Assembly: GCA_017643215.1 (NCBI GenBank)
Contig: JAEPNV010000001.1
Span: 248,001-312,000 of the forward strand
Origin: Roseibium sp.
Lineage (GTDB): Bacteria; Pseudomonadota; Alphaproteobacteria; Rhizobiales; Stappiaceae
Length of the DNA stretch: 64,000 bases
Direction of reading: 5' to 3'
How positions within the stretch are numbered: the stretch's first letter is position 1; every line of letters begins with the position of its first letter. This document shows positions 8,593 to 17,250 of this stretch, piece after piece. The notes below the pieces were generated by a model. That model saw only the letters and a list, made by a program, of their open reading frames with translations. It was not told the origin of the DNA and ran no database searches. A program made the translations under genes and the position numbers.

Positions 8593-10419
8593 TCAGCCTT
8601 TGTCGTCGGCGGCCGGTTTCTTGCGTTTGACCATCGCTCTCAAATTGTCCCAGAGCTCCACCTTCACGCCCTGGCGGCTCATGATCACCCATTGCTGGGC
8701 GATGGACAGGAAGTTGTTCCACGCCCAATAGATCACCAGCCCGGCCGGGAATGAGGCCAGCATGAATGTGAAGATGACCGGCATCCACGTGAAGATCATC
8801 TGCTGGGTCGGATCGGGCGGCGTCGGGTTCATCTTCATCTGGACGAACATCGTGATGCCCATCAAAAGCGGCCATACGCCCAGCATGAGAAGCTGCGGCG
8901 GATCCCAGGGGATCAGGCCGAACAGATTGAAGATCGATGTCGGATCCGGGGCCGACAGATCCTGGATCCAGCCGAAGAACGGCGCGTGACGCATCTCGAT
9001 CGTCACGAACAACACCTTGTAGAGCGCGAAGAACACCGGGATCTGGATCAGGATTGGCAAACAACCGGCCAGCGGATTGATCTTTTCCTTCTTGTATAGC
9101 TCCATCAGCGCTTGCTGCTGCTTGGTCCGGTCGTCGCCATAGCGTTCCCGGATCTCCTGCATCTGCGGCTGAACGAGCTTCATCTTGCTCATCGACACAT
9201 AGGACTTGTTGGCGAGCGGGAAAAACACCAGCTTGATGCCCACGGTGACCAGCAGGATCGCGACGCCAAAGTTGCCGACAAGGTGGAACAGCCAGTCGAT
9301 CGCGTAGAACATCGGTTTGGTCAGGAAGTAGAACCAGCCCCAATCGATCAGCAACTCGAACCGTTCAATGCTCAGGCTGACTTCATAAGAATCAAGAAGG
9401 TTCGTCTCCTTGGCTCCGGCAAACAGGAAAGCGCTGGTTTCGGCCATGCCGCCGGAGGGAACCGTCTGGCCGCCGCCGAGGAAATCGGCCTGGTAGTTGT
9501 CGGTCACATTGGAGTGGCTGAAGCTCGGCTGAAATGTCTCGCCGGGCGTTGGAATGAGAGTGGCCGCCCAGTATTTGTCGGTGATGCCGATCCAGCCGCG
9601 ATCGACCGGCGCGGGACGGATGGTGCCTTCCTCCGCGATGTCGGAATAATCGACCTCCTGCAAACCCTCCTCGCCGAAAACCCCGAGCAAGCCTTCATGC
9701 AGGATGTAGAATCCGGTCGTGTCCGGCTCTCCGGTCCGCGCAATCAGACCATACGGATAGAGGGTCAAAGACTGGTCGCTGGCGTTCTGGACCGATTGCT
9801 CGACCGTGAACATGTAGTTCTCGTCAATCGAGTAGGTGCGCCTGAAGGTGATACCTTCGCCATTGTCATAGACCAGCGTGACCGGGGTCTGTGGATCGAG
9901 TTGCGAGGACCCTTCCACCGACCAGACCGTGTCCGGACCGGGCAGCGTGACGGCGGCGCTGGCATCGGCGACCCAGCCGAAATCGGCGTAGTAGGGACGG
10001 GCGCTACCCTTTGGCGAGAACAGCACAATGGTCGGACTGCTTCGATCAACCGTCTCGTGATAATCCTTCAAACGAAGGTCGTCGAGCCGGCCGCCGGTCA
10101 GATTGAGGGAGCCGGACAAGCGCGGCGTATCGATGCGAACACGCTCGCTCGTTCCAAGCGCCTGGTCGCGGGATTGGACGCCCGTTTGAGCCACTGATCC
10201 GGGCGCCGCTGTATCAGCGGTTCCCGGGACAGCACCCGGTGCTGTCGTTGGTGACGGGGCTTGCGGGTTTGCCGGCTGGGCCGATTGCGCTTCTTGCTGC
10301 GCGCGCAGCGCTTCCTGTTGCCGTTCCAGTTGTGGCTGGGCGACAAAAAACTGCCAGGCCAGGAGGACGATCAGGGAAAGAACGATCGCAAGAATCGTGT
10401 TTCGGTTTTCGGAGAACAA
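8593..10419 (-). CDS. yidC: Membrane protein insertase YidC
   Basis: YidC inserts and folds inner-membrane proteins, alone or with SecYEG. The 608-aa protein has the Gram-negative layout: one N-terminal membrane segment (residues about 7-24), a Gln/Ala/Pro-rich linker, a large periplasmic beta domain, then the conserved hydrophobic core from about residue 380 with [21 protein letters not shown]-type family residues and a basic C-terminus ([13 protein letters not shown]). The start is TTG, giving [20 protein letters not shown] as in other alphaproteobacteria. It follows rnpA by six bases and a terminator follows it. Confidence 0.97.
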   Translation of the reverse strand: [608 protein letters not shown]

Positions 10420-10425
10420 CGGAAC

Positions 10426-10821
10426 TTACCCCTGTTTACGGCGCGATGTGGCGTCATATCCGGTCGGCCGCGGGCGTTTGGGCCCGCGCGGCGTGCGCGC
10501 GTCAAGCACCTGCGGCAGGCCGGATTTAAGGTCTGCGATCAGTTTTGGAAAGGGAAGCGTCAAGGCATTGTGTCGCGCTACGAGCACAAAATCGGCAGAA
10601 CGCGGCACATCCTGGCGGTCAAGGGCCGCGATAGCGGCGCGCAAGCGGCGTTTGATGCGGCTTCGGACGACGGCGTTTCCGGTTTTTTTGGTGACCGTGT
10701 AGCCAATGCGCGGTTCTTCGCCCCCGTCGCGCTTCAGGCCCTGAACAACAAAAGCGCGCCGCCCAACACGTCCCCCTTTAGAGACTGCGAGGAATTCGGC
10801 GCGCTTTTTCAAAGTTTTCAT
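10426..10821 (-). CDS. rnpA: Ribonuclease P protein component
   Basis: The protein subunit of RNase P, which helps the catalytic RNA bind pre-tRNA 5' leaders. At 131 aa it is slightly long for the family owing to a basic C-terminal tail. It carries the RNR motif NAVVRSRIKRRLRAAI and the N-terminal start MKTLKKRAEFLAVSKGGR. It lies between rpmH and yidC in the near-universal bacterial order and is probably co-transcribed with them. Confidence 0.95.
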   Translation of the reverse strand: MKTLKKRAEFLAVSKGGRVGRRAFVVQGLKRDGGEEPRIGYTVTKKTGNAVVRSRIKRRLRAAIAALDRQDVPRSADFVLVARHNALTLPFPKLIADLKSGLPQVLDARTPRGPKRPRPTGYDATSRRKQG

Positions 10822-10886
10822 GAGCGGCTGACAAGGCTGTGCTGCGGGAGCAATCAGATCCAGATCCGCCCCAGGCGTTGGCTGTG

Positions 10887-11021
10887 TTAGGCGCTCAGGC
10901 GCTTGCGTCCTTTTGCCCGGCGGCGCGCCAGGATCTGGCGCCCGTTTTTGGTCGCCATGCGCGTGCGGAAGCCGTGACGGCGCTTGCGCACAAGACGGCT
11001 CGGTTGATACGTACGCTTCAT
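10887..11021 (-). CDS. rpmH: 50S ribosomal protein L34
   Basis: A 44-aa basic protein that translates as [20 protein letters not shown] followed by [20 protein letters not shown] and RLSA, the L34 consensus throughout. It binds 23S rRNA in the large ribosomal subunit. The TAA stop is 65 bases before the rnpA start, as expected for the rpmH-rnpA pair. Confidence 0.97.
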   Translation of the reverse strand: MKRTYQPSRLVRKRRHGFRTRMATKNGRQILARRRAKGRKRLSA

Positions 11022-11369
11022 CGTTCTACCCGCGCCTCACGCACGCGGCCCTTGCTGTTCGGTCTTTATTTGGAGAGAGCATCCGGTTCGCTGTAAGTTG
11101 GCAAAGGCCGTCCAGCAGGTTTTCGAATGCGAATTCCAGTTGGACGGGCTTATACGGGGCGTGTTGCGCCAAGTCAACGCGCCGGAGCTTGAAAACGACA
11201 CCGAATTGGGCCTCACAGGGCGGTGATCTGGCGTGCAGGTGACGTCACTTGTCAGTGATAATCACTTCTTGTCGGCGACATTCGTGTACACGTGAGGGCT
11301 GACCAACGACGCCATGTCAATGCGCGACCACCTAAGCCGAAGACGTCCATGAGCTCTGGAGACAACAGA
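11022..11369. other. Gene-free stretch between divergent rpmH and TVP38-family gene
   Basis: About 350 bases between two divergently transcribed genes. It must hold the rpmH operon promoter (minus strand) and the promoter of the TVP38-family gene (plus strand), but I cannot pick out convincing -35/-10 hexamers. No RNA gene or repeat is visible. Confidence 0.5.
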
Positions 11370-12167
11370 ATGCCGGGTGACCAAGCCAAAGCAGACTCAC
11401 ATGTTTCGGCAACCACCCGGGCATCGGACCGCGGTTCCACGGGCCAATGGAAGCGTTGGCTGCCGCTGGCGGCGTTGGTGACCGTGATGGCGATCGGTTT
11501 TTCTCAAGGGTGGCATCAGTACCTGACCCTGTCGTCATTGATCCAGGAGCGCCAATATCTGTTGGATCTGGTGGACGGAAATTTTGTGCTGGCGTTGACC
11601 GGGTTTGCCGCCGTTTACATGACCGCGGTCGCGCTCAGTTTTCCGGGCGCGTCGCTGCTGACCATCACCGGCGGCTTTCTGTTCGGCTGGATCGCCGGCG
11701 GGCTGACCACGGTGGTCGCGGCGACGGTCGGCGCCTCGGCCGTGTTTTTGGTCGCCCGGTCCTCCATCGGCGACTTCCTGACCCGCAAGGCCGGGCCGTT
11801 CTTGAGCCGATTGGCAGATGGCTTTCGGACCAACGGCTTCCACTACCTGTTGTTTTTGCGCCTGACGCCGATCTTCCCGTTCTGGCTGGTCAACATCGCA
11901 CCCGCGGTCTTTCACATGCCGCTCAGGACCTACATGCTGGCGACCTTTGTCGGCATCCTTCCGGGGACCTTTGCCTTCTCGTTCATCGGGTCGGGGCTGG
12001 AAAGCGTCATCGCGGCGCAGGAGGCGGCGAACCCGGGCTGCGCGGCAGCCGGCAATTGCGCGGTCGATGTGGGCGCCCTCGTCACGCCCGAACTGCTTGC
12101 CGCTTTTTTCGCGCTCGGGATCGCAAGCCTGATCCCGGTCGTATTGCGGCGCGTGCGCGGCCGCTAG
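11370..12167 (+). CDS. TVP38/TMEM64-family (VTT/SNARE-associated domain) membrane protein
   Basis: A 265-aa inner-membrane protein of the DedA-related VTT family. About six hydrophobic segments start at residue 34. The family core is FPGASLLTITGGFLFGWIAG and the paired arginine-proline block LLFLRLTPIFPFWLVNIAPA. Family members are thought to act as lipid scramblases or transporters; the substrate here is unknown. ATG 11370 is chosen because GGAGA lies seven bases upstream; GTG 11292 and ATG 11349 are in frame but lack such a site. It is followed 49 bases later by a flavin disulfide reductase, a recurrent partner of this family. Confidence 0.87.
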   Translation: MPGDQAKADSHVSATTRASDRGSTGQWKRWLPLAALVTVMAIGFSQGWHQYLTLSSLIQERQYLLDLVDGNFVLALTGFAAVYMTAVALSFPGASLLTITGGFLFGWIAGGLTTVVAATVGASAVFLVARSSIGDFLTRKAGPFLSRLADGFRTNGFHYLLFLRLTPIFPFWLVNIAPAVFHMPLRTYMLATFVGILPGTFAFSFIGSGLESVIAAQEAANPGCAAAGNCAVDVGALVTPELLAAFFALGIASLIPVVLRRVRGR

Positions 12168-12216
12168 GTCGGATTTTCCAGCTCCATCCCATGTTCATTC
12201 CCATCAGGTGCGTTTC

Positions 12217-13647
12217 ATGAGCTCACGTCTGACCCCGGATATCTGTGTAATAGGCGCCGGATCGGGCGGCCTGTCGGTGGCCGCCGCCGCGGCCGCTTTT
12301 GGCGTCGAGGTCGTCCTGATCGAAAAGGGGCTCATGGGTGGTGATTGTCTCAATTATGGGTGCGTGCCGTCAAAGGCGTTGCTGTCGGCCGGCAAAGCGG
12401 CCCGGTCCTTGGACGCCGCCCGGCACTTCGGGCTTGAAAGCGCGGGTGGGTCCGTCGAGTTTGCCAAAGCCAATGATCACGTCCGCAATGTGATTGCGGC
12501 CATCGCGCCCCATGATTCGATTGAGCGGTTCGAGGGCCTTGGCGTGACCGTTCTTCAAGAAACGGCCGAATTCATCGGACCGGACCGCGTCGAGGCGGGA
12601 GACCATGTGATCGAGGCACGCCGCTTTGTGGTCGCCACGGGCTCGTCGGCGGCCATTCCGCCCATCGACGGTCTGACCGACGTGCCGTACCTGACCAACG
12701 AAACCCTGTTTGAATTGCGCGATGCACCGGAGCATCTGGTGATCGTCGGCGGCGGCCCGATCGGGCTGGAAATGGCGCAGGCCCACCGGCGGCTGGGAAG
12801 CCGGGTCACCGTCCTTGAAGCGCTAAAACCGCTCGGCCAGGATGATCCGGACCTTGCGGCCATCGTCGTGCAGCAACTGGCGGCCGAGGGCGTTGAGATC
12901 CTGACCGGCACCGCCGTCACGTCGGTCGCCAGGGACGGCGACGACATCATCGTGCGCTGGACCTCCGACGCTGCCGGCCCCGGCGAGGCGCGCGCGTCCC
13001 ATCTCCTGATTGCCACCGGCCGGACGGCGAACGTGGACGGCCTCGGACTGGAGGCGGCCGGGATCGATCATGACAGGCGCGGCATCAAGGTGGGCGCCGA
13101 TTTGCGCACCACGAATCGCCGGGTTTATGCGGTCGGGGATGTCGCGGGCGGGCCGCAATTTACCCACATTGCCGGGTATCATGCAGGACTTGTGATCCGC
13201 GCGATTTTATTCCGCCTGCCGGCAAAGGAAAACCGGGATCTGGTGCCATGGGTGACCTATACTTCGCCGGAATTGGGACATGTGGGATTGACCGAGGCCG
13301 AAGCGCGGCGCCGGCACGGTGCCAGGGTCAAGATCTTGAGCGCCGAATACGCGGGCAACGACCGCGCGCAGACGGAGAACCTGACGACCGGCAAATTGAA
13401 GCTGATTGTCGGACCGCGCGGGCGGTTGCTGGGCGCCGACATTGTGGGCGCTCAGGCCGGGGAAATCGTCAATCTGTTGTCGCTGGCGCTGTCGAAGAAA
13501 CTCGCAATGAAGGATCTCGCCGGTTTCATCGCCCCCTATCCCACGCTTGGCGAACTGGTCCGGCGGGCCGCGATTTCCTATTATGCCGACGCGCCGCGCA
13601 GTCCCTGGGTCCGCCGTCTGCTCAAGCTGTTGCGAAAACTCGGGTAA
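12217..13647 (+). CDS. Pyridine nucleotide-disulfide oxidoreductase, mercuric reductase/lipoamide dehydrogenase-like
   Basis: A 476-aa FAD enzyme of the class I disulfide reductases. The FAD dinucleotide fold is VIGAGSGGLSVAAAAAA, the redox-active cysteines are in GGDCLNYGCVPSKAL, the NAD(P) fold is VIVGGGPIGLEMAQAHRR, and the second FAD motif is RVYAVGDVAGGPQFTH. The dimerisation domain is intact and ends with APYPTLGELVRRAA, where lipoamide dehydrogenases have an active His; here the usual HxHPTxxE is replaced by APYPTLGE, so classical dihydrolipoamide chemistry is doubtful. The electron acceptor is unknown. Co-occurrence with the upstream TVP38-family gene is frequent in proteobacteria. 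Confidence 0.87.
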   Translation: MSSRLTPDICVIGAGSGGLSVAAAAAAFGVEVVLIEKGLMGGDCLNYGCVPSKALLSAGKAARSLDAARHFGLESAGGSVEFAKANDHVRNVIAAIAPHDSIERFEGLGVTVLQETAEFIGPDRVEAGDHVIEARRFVVATGSSAAIPPIDGLTDVPYLTNETLFELRDAPEHLVIVGGGPIGLEMAQAHRRLGSRVTVLEALKPLGQDDPDLAAIVVQQLAAEGVEILTGTAVTSVARDGDDIIVRWTSDAAGPGEARASHLLIATGRTANVDGLGLEAAGIDHDRRGIKVGADLRTTNRRVYAVGDVAGGPQFTHIAGYHAGLVIRAILFRLPAKENRDLVPWVTYTSPELGHVGLTEAEARRRHGARVKILSAEYAGNDRAQTENLTTGKLKLIVGPRGRLLGADIVGAQAGEIVNLLSLALSKKLAMKDLAGFIAPYPTLGELVRRAAISYYADAPRSPWVRRLLKLLRKLG

Positions 13648-13696
13648 TCCGTTCCGGTATTGCAAAAAGCGGGAATGCTGTGGGAAATTGGACCAC

Positions 13697-15169
13697 ATGA
13701 AACACGAGGGCCAGCCGAAAGGCTCCGTTGAGCCGTCTTCCGAGCCGTCCGCTGGTGCATTTCCGGCTTGGGAAAAACAAACCCGCAAGCGGCCGCCATT
13801 TGCCGGCCTGTCGGGCAAGCTTCTGTTTTTGACGATCTTTTTTGTCATGTTGGCCGAGGTTCTGATTTATCTGCCATCGGTCGCCAACTACCGCAACACA
13901 TGGCTCCTCGACCGTTTGACCACCGCTGGTGTCGCCGCGTCCGTTCTGGCCGAAACCAACACCATTGCGCCGCGGCTTCAGGAGGAGTTGCTGCGCACGA
14001 CCGGCGCCGTCGCGATTGCGCTCGACCAGGGCAGCCGCCGCAGCCTGATTGCCATGAACGAGGTGCCGCCGGCCATCGACTTCACCGTCGACATGGCAAA
14101 TGTGCCGCCGCTCATGGCCATCTGGGACAGCCTGCGGGTGTTGATGTATCAGGGGGACGGTCTGATGCGGGTGGTGGGCGCGGGCCAGATGGGCCATACC
14201 GAGCGGGTGGATGTGGTTTTGCCGGTCGCCTTGCTGCAGCAGGACATGCTCGCCTTTTCCGGACGCATCCTTGCCCTGTCGCTGGTCATCTCCATGTTCA
14301 CGGCCACCTTGGTCTATGTCAGCCTGCGGGCCCTGTTTGTGCGGCCGTTGCAGAACCTGACACGGTCGATGGATGAATTCGCCGAGGACCCGGAAGACCA
14401 CGGGCGTGTGATCCGTCCGAGCGGCCGGGGCGATGAACTGGGGGACGCGGAAGTGCGTCTGGCGGCCATGCAGGAGGTGCTGTCCCGCAACCTTCACCAG
14501 AAGCAGCGGCTCGCCGATCTCGGGCTTGCCGTGTCGAAGATCAACCACGATCTGCGCAATCTGCTGGCCTCCGCGCAGCTCTTCATCGAGCGGCTGGAAA
14601 ATGTACCCGATCCCACCGTGACCCGGTTGGCGCCCAAGATCCTGGCAACGCTCGACCGCGCGGTCGGATACACCCAGGCGGTGATGGCCTACGGCAAGGC
14701 GCAGGAAAGACCGCCCGAGCGCCGGCTGATCGCCCTGGCGCGGGTCGCCGATGACGTTGCCGAGGTCCTGGGCCTTGCGGACCATTCAGTGATCGGGTTT
14801 GAAAACGCCGTGCCCAAAAACCTGGAGGTCACCGCGGATCCCGAGCACCTCTTCCGGGTCTTGTTGAACCTGTGCCGGAATTCCGTTCAGGCGCTGGAGG
14901 CGGACCGGGACGAGACGCTGGTCAAGCGCATCGCGATCGAGGCGCGCCGGGCCGGGACGGGCGTTGTCATCACGGTCACCGACACCGGTCCGGGCATTCC
15001 GCAAAACATCAAATCGGCTCTCTTCAAGGCCTTTCACAGCGGCTCCAAACAGGGCGGGATCGGGCTTGGCCTTGCAATCGCCGCGGAGCTGATCAAGGCG
15101 CATGGCGGGAAGATCGGCTTGGACGACACCCGCCAGGGCACCTGTTTTTGCATCGAGTTGCCCGACTGA
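13697..15169 (+). CDS. Sensor histidine kinase (orphan)
   Basis: A 490-aa two-component sensor. Two membrane segments (about residues 38-58 and 190-215) flank a periplasmic sensor of about 130 residues. A HAMP-like linker follows, then a HisKA-type H-box in LAVSKINHDLRNLLAS, and the HATPase modules N-box LLNLCRNSVQALE, G1 DTGPGIP and G2 GGIGLGLAIA. It starts at ATG 13697; an in-frame opening extending upstream into the reductase gene has no kinase similarity. No response regulator lies next to it, so its partner is elsewhere and the signal is unknown. Confidence 0.9.
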   Translation: MKHEGQPKGSVEPSSEPSAGAFPAWEKQTRKRPPFAGLSGKLLFLTIFFVMLAEVLIYLPSVANYRNTWLLDRLTTAGVAASVLAETNTIAPRLQEELLRTTGAVAIALDQGSRRSLIAMNEVPPAIDFTVDMANVPPLMAIWDSLRVLMYQGDGLMRVVGAGQMGHTERVDVVLPVALLQQDMLAFSGRILALSLVISMFTATLVYVSLRALFVRPLQNLTRSMDEFAEDPEDHGRVIRPSGRGDELGDAEVRLAAMQEVLSRNLHQKQRLADLGLAVSKINHDLRNLLASAQLFIERLENVPDPTVTRLAPKILATLDRAVGYTQAVMAYGKAQERPPERRLIALARVADDVAEVLGLADHSVIGFENAVPKNLEVTADPEHLFRVLLNLCRNSVQALEADRDETLVKRIAIEARRAGTGVVITVTDTGPGIPQNIKSALFKAFHSGSKQGGIGLGLAIAAELIKAHGGKIGLDDTRQGTCFCIELPD

Positions 15170-15621
15170 GGGGACTTTGCGCGCCTTGGTCGCTTGAGGG
15201 CTGTTCACCCTCAAAGGTTCGGTTCGGAGCGCGGGTACGCGGTTCAAAATCCCAAGATGGGCATGTACCATTGATCCGATTTCACACGTCGCGACAAGAG
15301 TGCTTGGGGGCATGCGATCGGGCGGTGGCGCGGCGTTTCAAGTGAAAAAGGCACGTTCCCGGATGGCGGGACCCCGGCGCGGGGACCGGGGTGGCGCGGT
15401 GAGGTTCACCGGTTCACACCAGCCAGCCAGCGATGGAATGGAACCGGACAACAGTGGGGTCGGCGCGGCCGTGACGGCGCGGCAAAAAAGTCAAAAAGGT
15501 TCTTGCATTCACCCGGCCCGCGTTTTAGACGTAGCGCCCTGTTGAGAGGGCGATGGCCACTCTGTTGGTCCTCATCGGCGCATGTCCGACACGCGGCAGA
15601 ACGTCCGATAAACGACCGATT
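15170..15621. other. Gene-free stretch between sensor kinase and tRNA-Arg
   Basis: About 450 bases with no convincing gene. A hairpin of TTGAGGG and CCCTCAA (15194-15214) sits just past the kinase stop and may help end transcription, though no T-run follows. The second half carries the candidate tRNA promoter and a stable leader hairpin listed separately. Small open frames here have no recognisable content. Confidence 0.5.
15502..15530 (+). promoter_or_regulatory. Candidate sigma-70 promoter of tRNA-Arg
   Basis: CTTGCA (15502-15507) and TTAGAC (15525-15530) are 17 bases apart and lie about 92 bases upstream of the tRNA. They resemble the alphaproteobacterial -35/-10 pattern. A perfect 6-bp hairpin, CGCCCT and AGGGCG with a 6-base loop, follows at 15535-15552. 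Confidence 0.4.
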
Positions 15622-15698
15622 GCACCGGTAGCTCAGCTGGATAGAGCACCAGACTACGAATCTGGGGGTCGGGGGTTCGAATCCTCCCCGGTGCGCCA
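15622..15698 (+). tRNA. tRNA-Arg (anticodon ACG)
   Basis: The 77-base sequence folds as a cloverleaf. The acceptor stem GCACCGG pairs with CCGGTGC, the D-arm is GCTC...GAGC, the anticodon stem CCAGA/TCTGG encloses loop CTACGAA with anticodon ACG, and the T-arm contains GGTTCGAATCC. The CCA end is encoded. In alphaproteobacteria this is the sole tRNA for CGU/CGC/CGA codons after A-to-I editing, and it is a frequent integration site for phages and islands, which fits the prophage remains that start right after it. Confidence 0.96.
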
Positions 15699-15778
15699 TA
15701 ACTTCCAATGACTTAGATGAGTATGAGTGTCTAGCAGGGTGTTGAAGAAGTCAGTCGAATGGCTTTGAGTGTTGTAGC

Positions 15779-15819
15779 GCGCAACTTCATTTGGCACATC
15801 GCGCAACTTCACTTGGCAC
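15779..15819. repeat. Two 19-bp near-identical direct repeats
   Basis: GCGCAACTTCATTTGGCAC (15779-15797) and the same sequence with one change (C for T at the eleventh base, 15801-15819) repeat with a 22-base period. They sit between the tRNA and the first prophage gene. They resemble the multiple terminal repeats of some insertion sequences, but no transposase is attached. Confidence 0.6.
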
Positions 15820-15823
15820 CCAT

Positions 15824-16027
15824 TTAAGGACCCGCTGAAGGCCGCTCGTTCAGGCTCACGCGCCAATCGCCGGTAAAGCCGAAGTCAGGCGCCGGGGCGC
15901 GCTCAGAGAACCAGAAGTCGGTGAAGGCGACAACGTTGGGGACGCAATACCAAAAGGCCTCGCCGTTGGCATCCACCGCCCACCACCGCGCGCCCTTGGG
16001 TGCTTGCTTCCAATCGAATTCGGTCAT
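15824..16027 (-). CDS. Small hypothetical protein, phage-type
   Basis: A 67-aa protein rich in Trp, Ala and Pro (FDWKQAPKGARWWAVDANGE and APDFGFTGDWRVSLNERP). Short proteins with this DWxxAPxGAxxWAxDxxGxxxWY and final DWRxSLxERP pattern are common hypotheticals in tailed phages of proteobacteria; their function is not known. It lies downstream of the ABC-ATPase/GNAT gene on the same strand, within the prophage remnant. Confidence 0.6.
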   Translation of the reverse strand: MTEFDWKQAPKGARWWAVDANGEAFWYCVPNVVAFTDFWFSERAPAPDFGFTGDWRVSLNERPSAGP

Positions 16028-16137
16028 CGGCCGCCCCCTTTCAAAGCCTGATTAAACGCCATTTAAGGGGCCGTTTAAAGACGGCCGCCGGCGCCGTGCG
16101 CTGGGCTCAATCCGAGCGAAGACATTACCTATCGCCG

Positions 16138-17250
16138 TTATTCCTCCACCCCCTCGATATACCGGAACCCTTGCACCGCCCGGAAGTGGCCGCCGTAGCC
16201 GGCGGCGTGTTCCATCGTTCGTTGGATCTTTTCCTTGGACTTGAGCTTGTTCTGACCGCACAGGAAGGCGGAGACCTGGACCCATAGGTTCGAGCGCCGG
16301 AACGCTCTGGCAAGGCCGGGATGCGACGTGTTGATCAGGGTCAGCAAGGGCCGGTTGTAGCGGTTCTCGCCCCGCCGCCACAGGGCGCAGATTTCATTCA
16401 AAAAGGTGAGACCCAGCCCCATGCCCTGCCATTCGGGCATGACAACAAACCGGCAGGCCCTGACCTCGCACAGCCCCGGACGGGGCGAAAAGGCGACATG
16501 CGCCACCGGCCGGCCGTCGAAAAACCCGGTGTAGTAGGTCGCCGCAATCGGCAAGGGCATTTTCAAATAGTGATGCGGTTCAAAAAGCGGCCAGTAGGCG
16601 CTGTTGGTTTCATGAATGTCGAGTTTGATGGGCGGGCGTCGTCGAAGATACCTCCCGGAAAACTGACCCGTCGCTGTGTCATAGGTCCAATCCGGCTGCA
16701 GCCAATCGGCAATGTCGCGATGGCAGGACAACAACACGGCCTGCCCGCCGGTCCGGCGCCACGCCTTGGCAAAGGCATGGGCGCCCACCTTTGCCACCTG
16801 CCGGTCCACCACGGACGTGAATTCGTCTATGACGATCCGCTCGGGCGCGTCGCAGATGATCCGCGCCAGATCGGCCCGGAACTTCTCGCCGTTTGACAGG
16901 ACCGCATACGGGCGAAGCCATGCCGGCACGGTGCCAAGGCCAACGGCCGACAGGGCGGCCGTCACGTGATCAACGGAAAGGCCCGGACCGATCGCGTCAA
17001 TGATGGGCGTGTCATTTGGCCATCCGGCCGGCCGATAGAGCGCATCCGGCCCGAAAATCTCAGTGCCGATCGAGGTCTTGCCGGAGCCGGACGGGCCGAC
17101 GATCAGGCCGATTTGCCAATCATGGTCCTCAATCGGCAGGTCGGCCTTGATCTCGACATTTGCCCCGGTCTCGACATTGAACAGGGATTTCACGCGGGCG
17201 GCCCGGTAGCTGTCGAAGTCATCGCAGCGGTGATTGATGTCGATCCTCAT
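16138..17250 (-). CDS. ABC-type ATPase fused to GNAT acetyltransferase domain (COG2401-like)
   Basis: A 370-aa two-domain protein. Residues about 1-205 form an ABC ATPase: Walker A GPSGSGKTS (52-60), an abbreviated signature LSNGEKFRADLARI (118-131), Walker B ERIVIDEFTSVVD (137-149) and the switch histidine in LLSCHRDI (173-180). Residues about 206-370 look like a GNAT fold, with motif A CRFVVMPEWQGMGLGLTFL (266-284) supplying the acetyl-CoA-binding Q-G-G pattern. No membrane segment is present, so it is not a transporter. The start overlaps the preceding 61-aa gene by four bases. In phage Mu the place after com is held by mom, itself GNAT-related, so a role in DNA modification is plausible but unproven. 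Confidence 0.8.
   Translation of the reverse strand: MRIDINHRCDDFDSYRAARVKSLFNVETGANVEIKADLPIEDHDWQIGLIVGPSGSGKTSIGTEIFGPDALYRPAGWPNDTPIIDAIGPGLSVDHVTAALSAVGLGTVPAWLRPYAVLSNGEKFRADLARIICDAPERIVIDEFTSVVDRQVAKVGAHAFAKAWRRTGGQAVLLSCHRDIADWLQPDWTYDTATGQFSGRYLRRRPPIKLDIHETNSAYWPLFEPHHYLKMPLPIAATYYTGFFDGRPVAHVAFSPRPGLCEVRACRFVVMPEWQGMGLGLTFLNEICALWRRGENRYNRPLLTLINTSHPGLARAFRRSNLWVQVSAFLCGQNKLKSKEKIQRTMEHAAGYGGHFRAVQGFRYIEGVEE

Noticed and set aside
15406-15708. A 100-codon minus-strand frame crossing the tRNA (start MEVMAHRGGFEPPTPRF)
   Set aside because: It is the well-known artefact of translating the antisense of a tRNA gene and its leader.
16138-17250. Reading the ABC domain as part of a transporter
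   Set aside because: There is no membrane permease beside it, no membrane segment within it, and a GNAT domain follows in the same chain, so a soluble ATPase is the better description.
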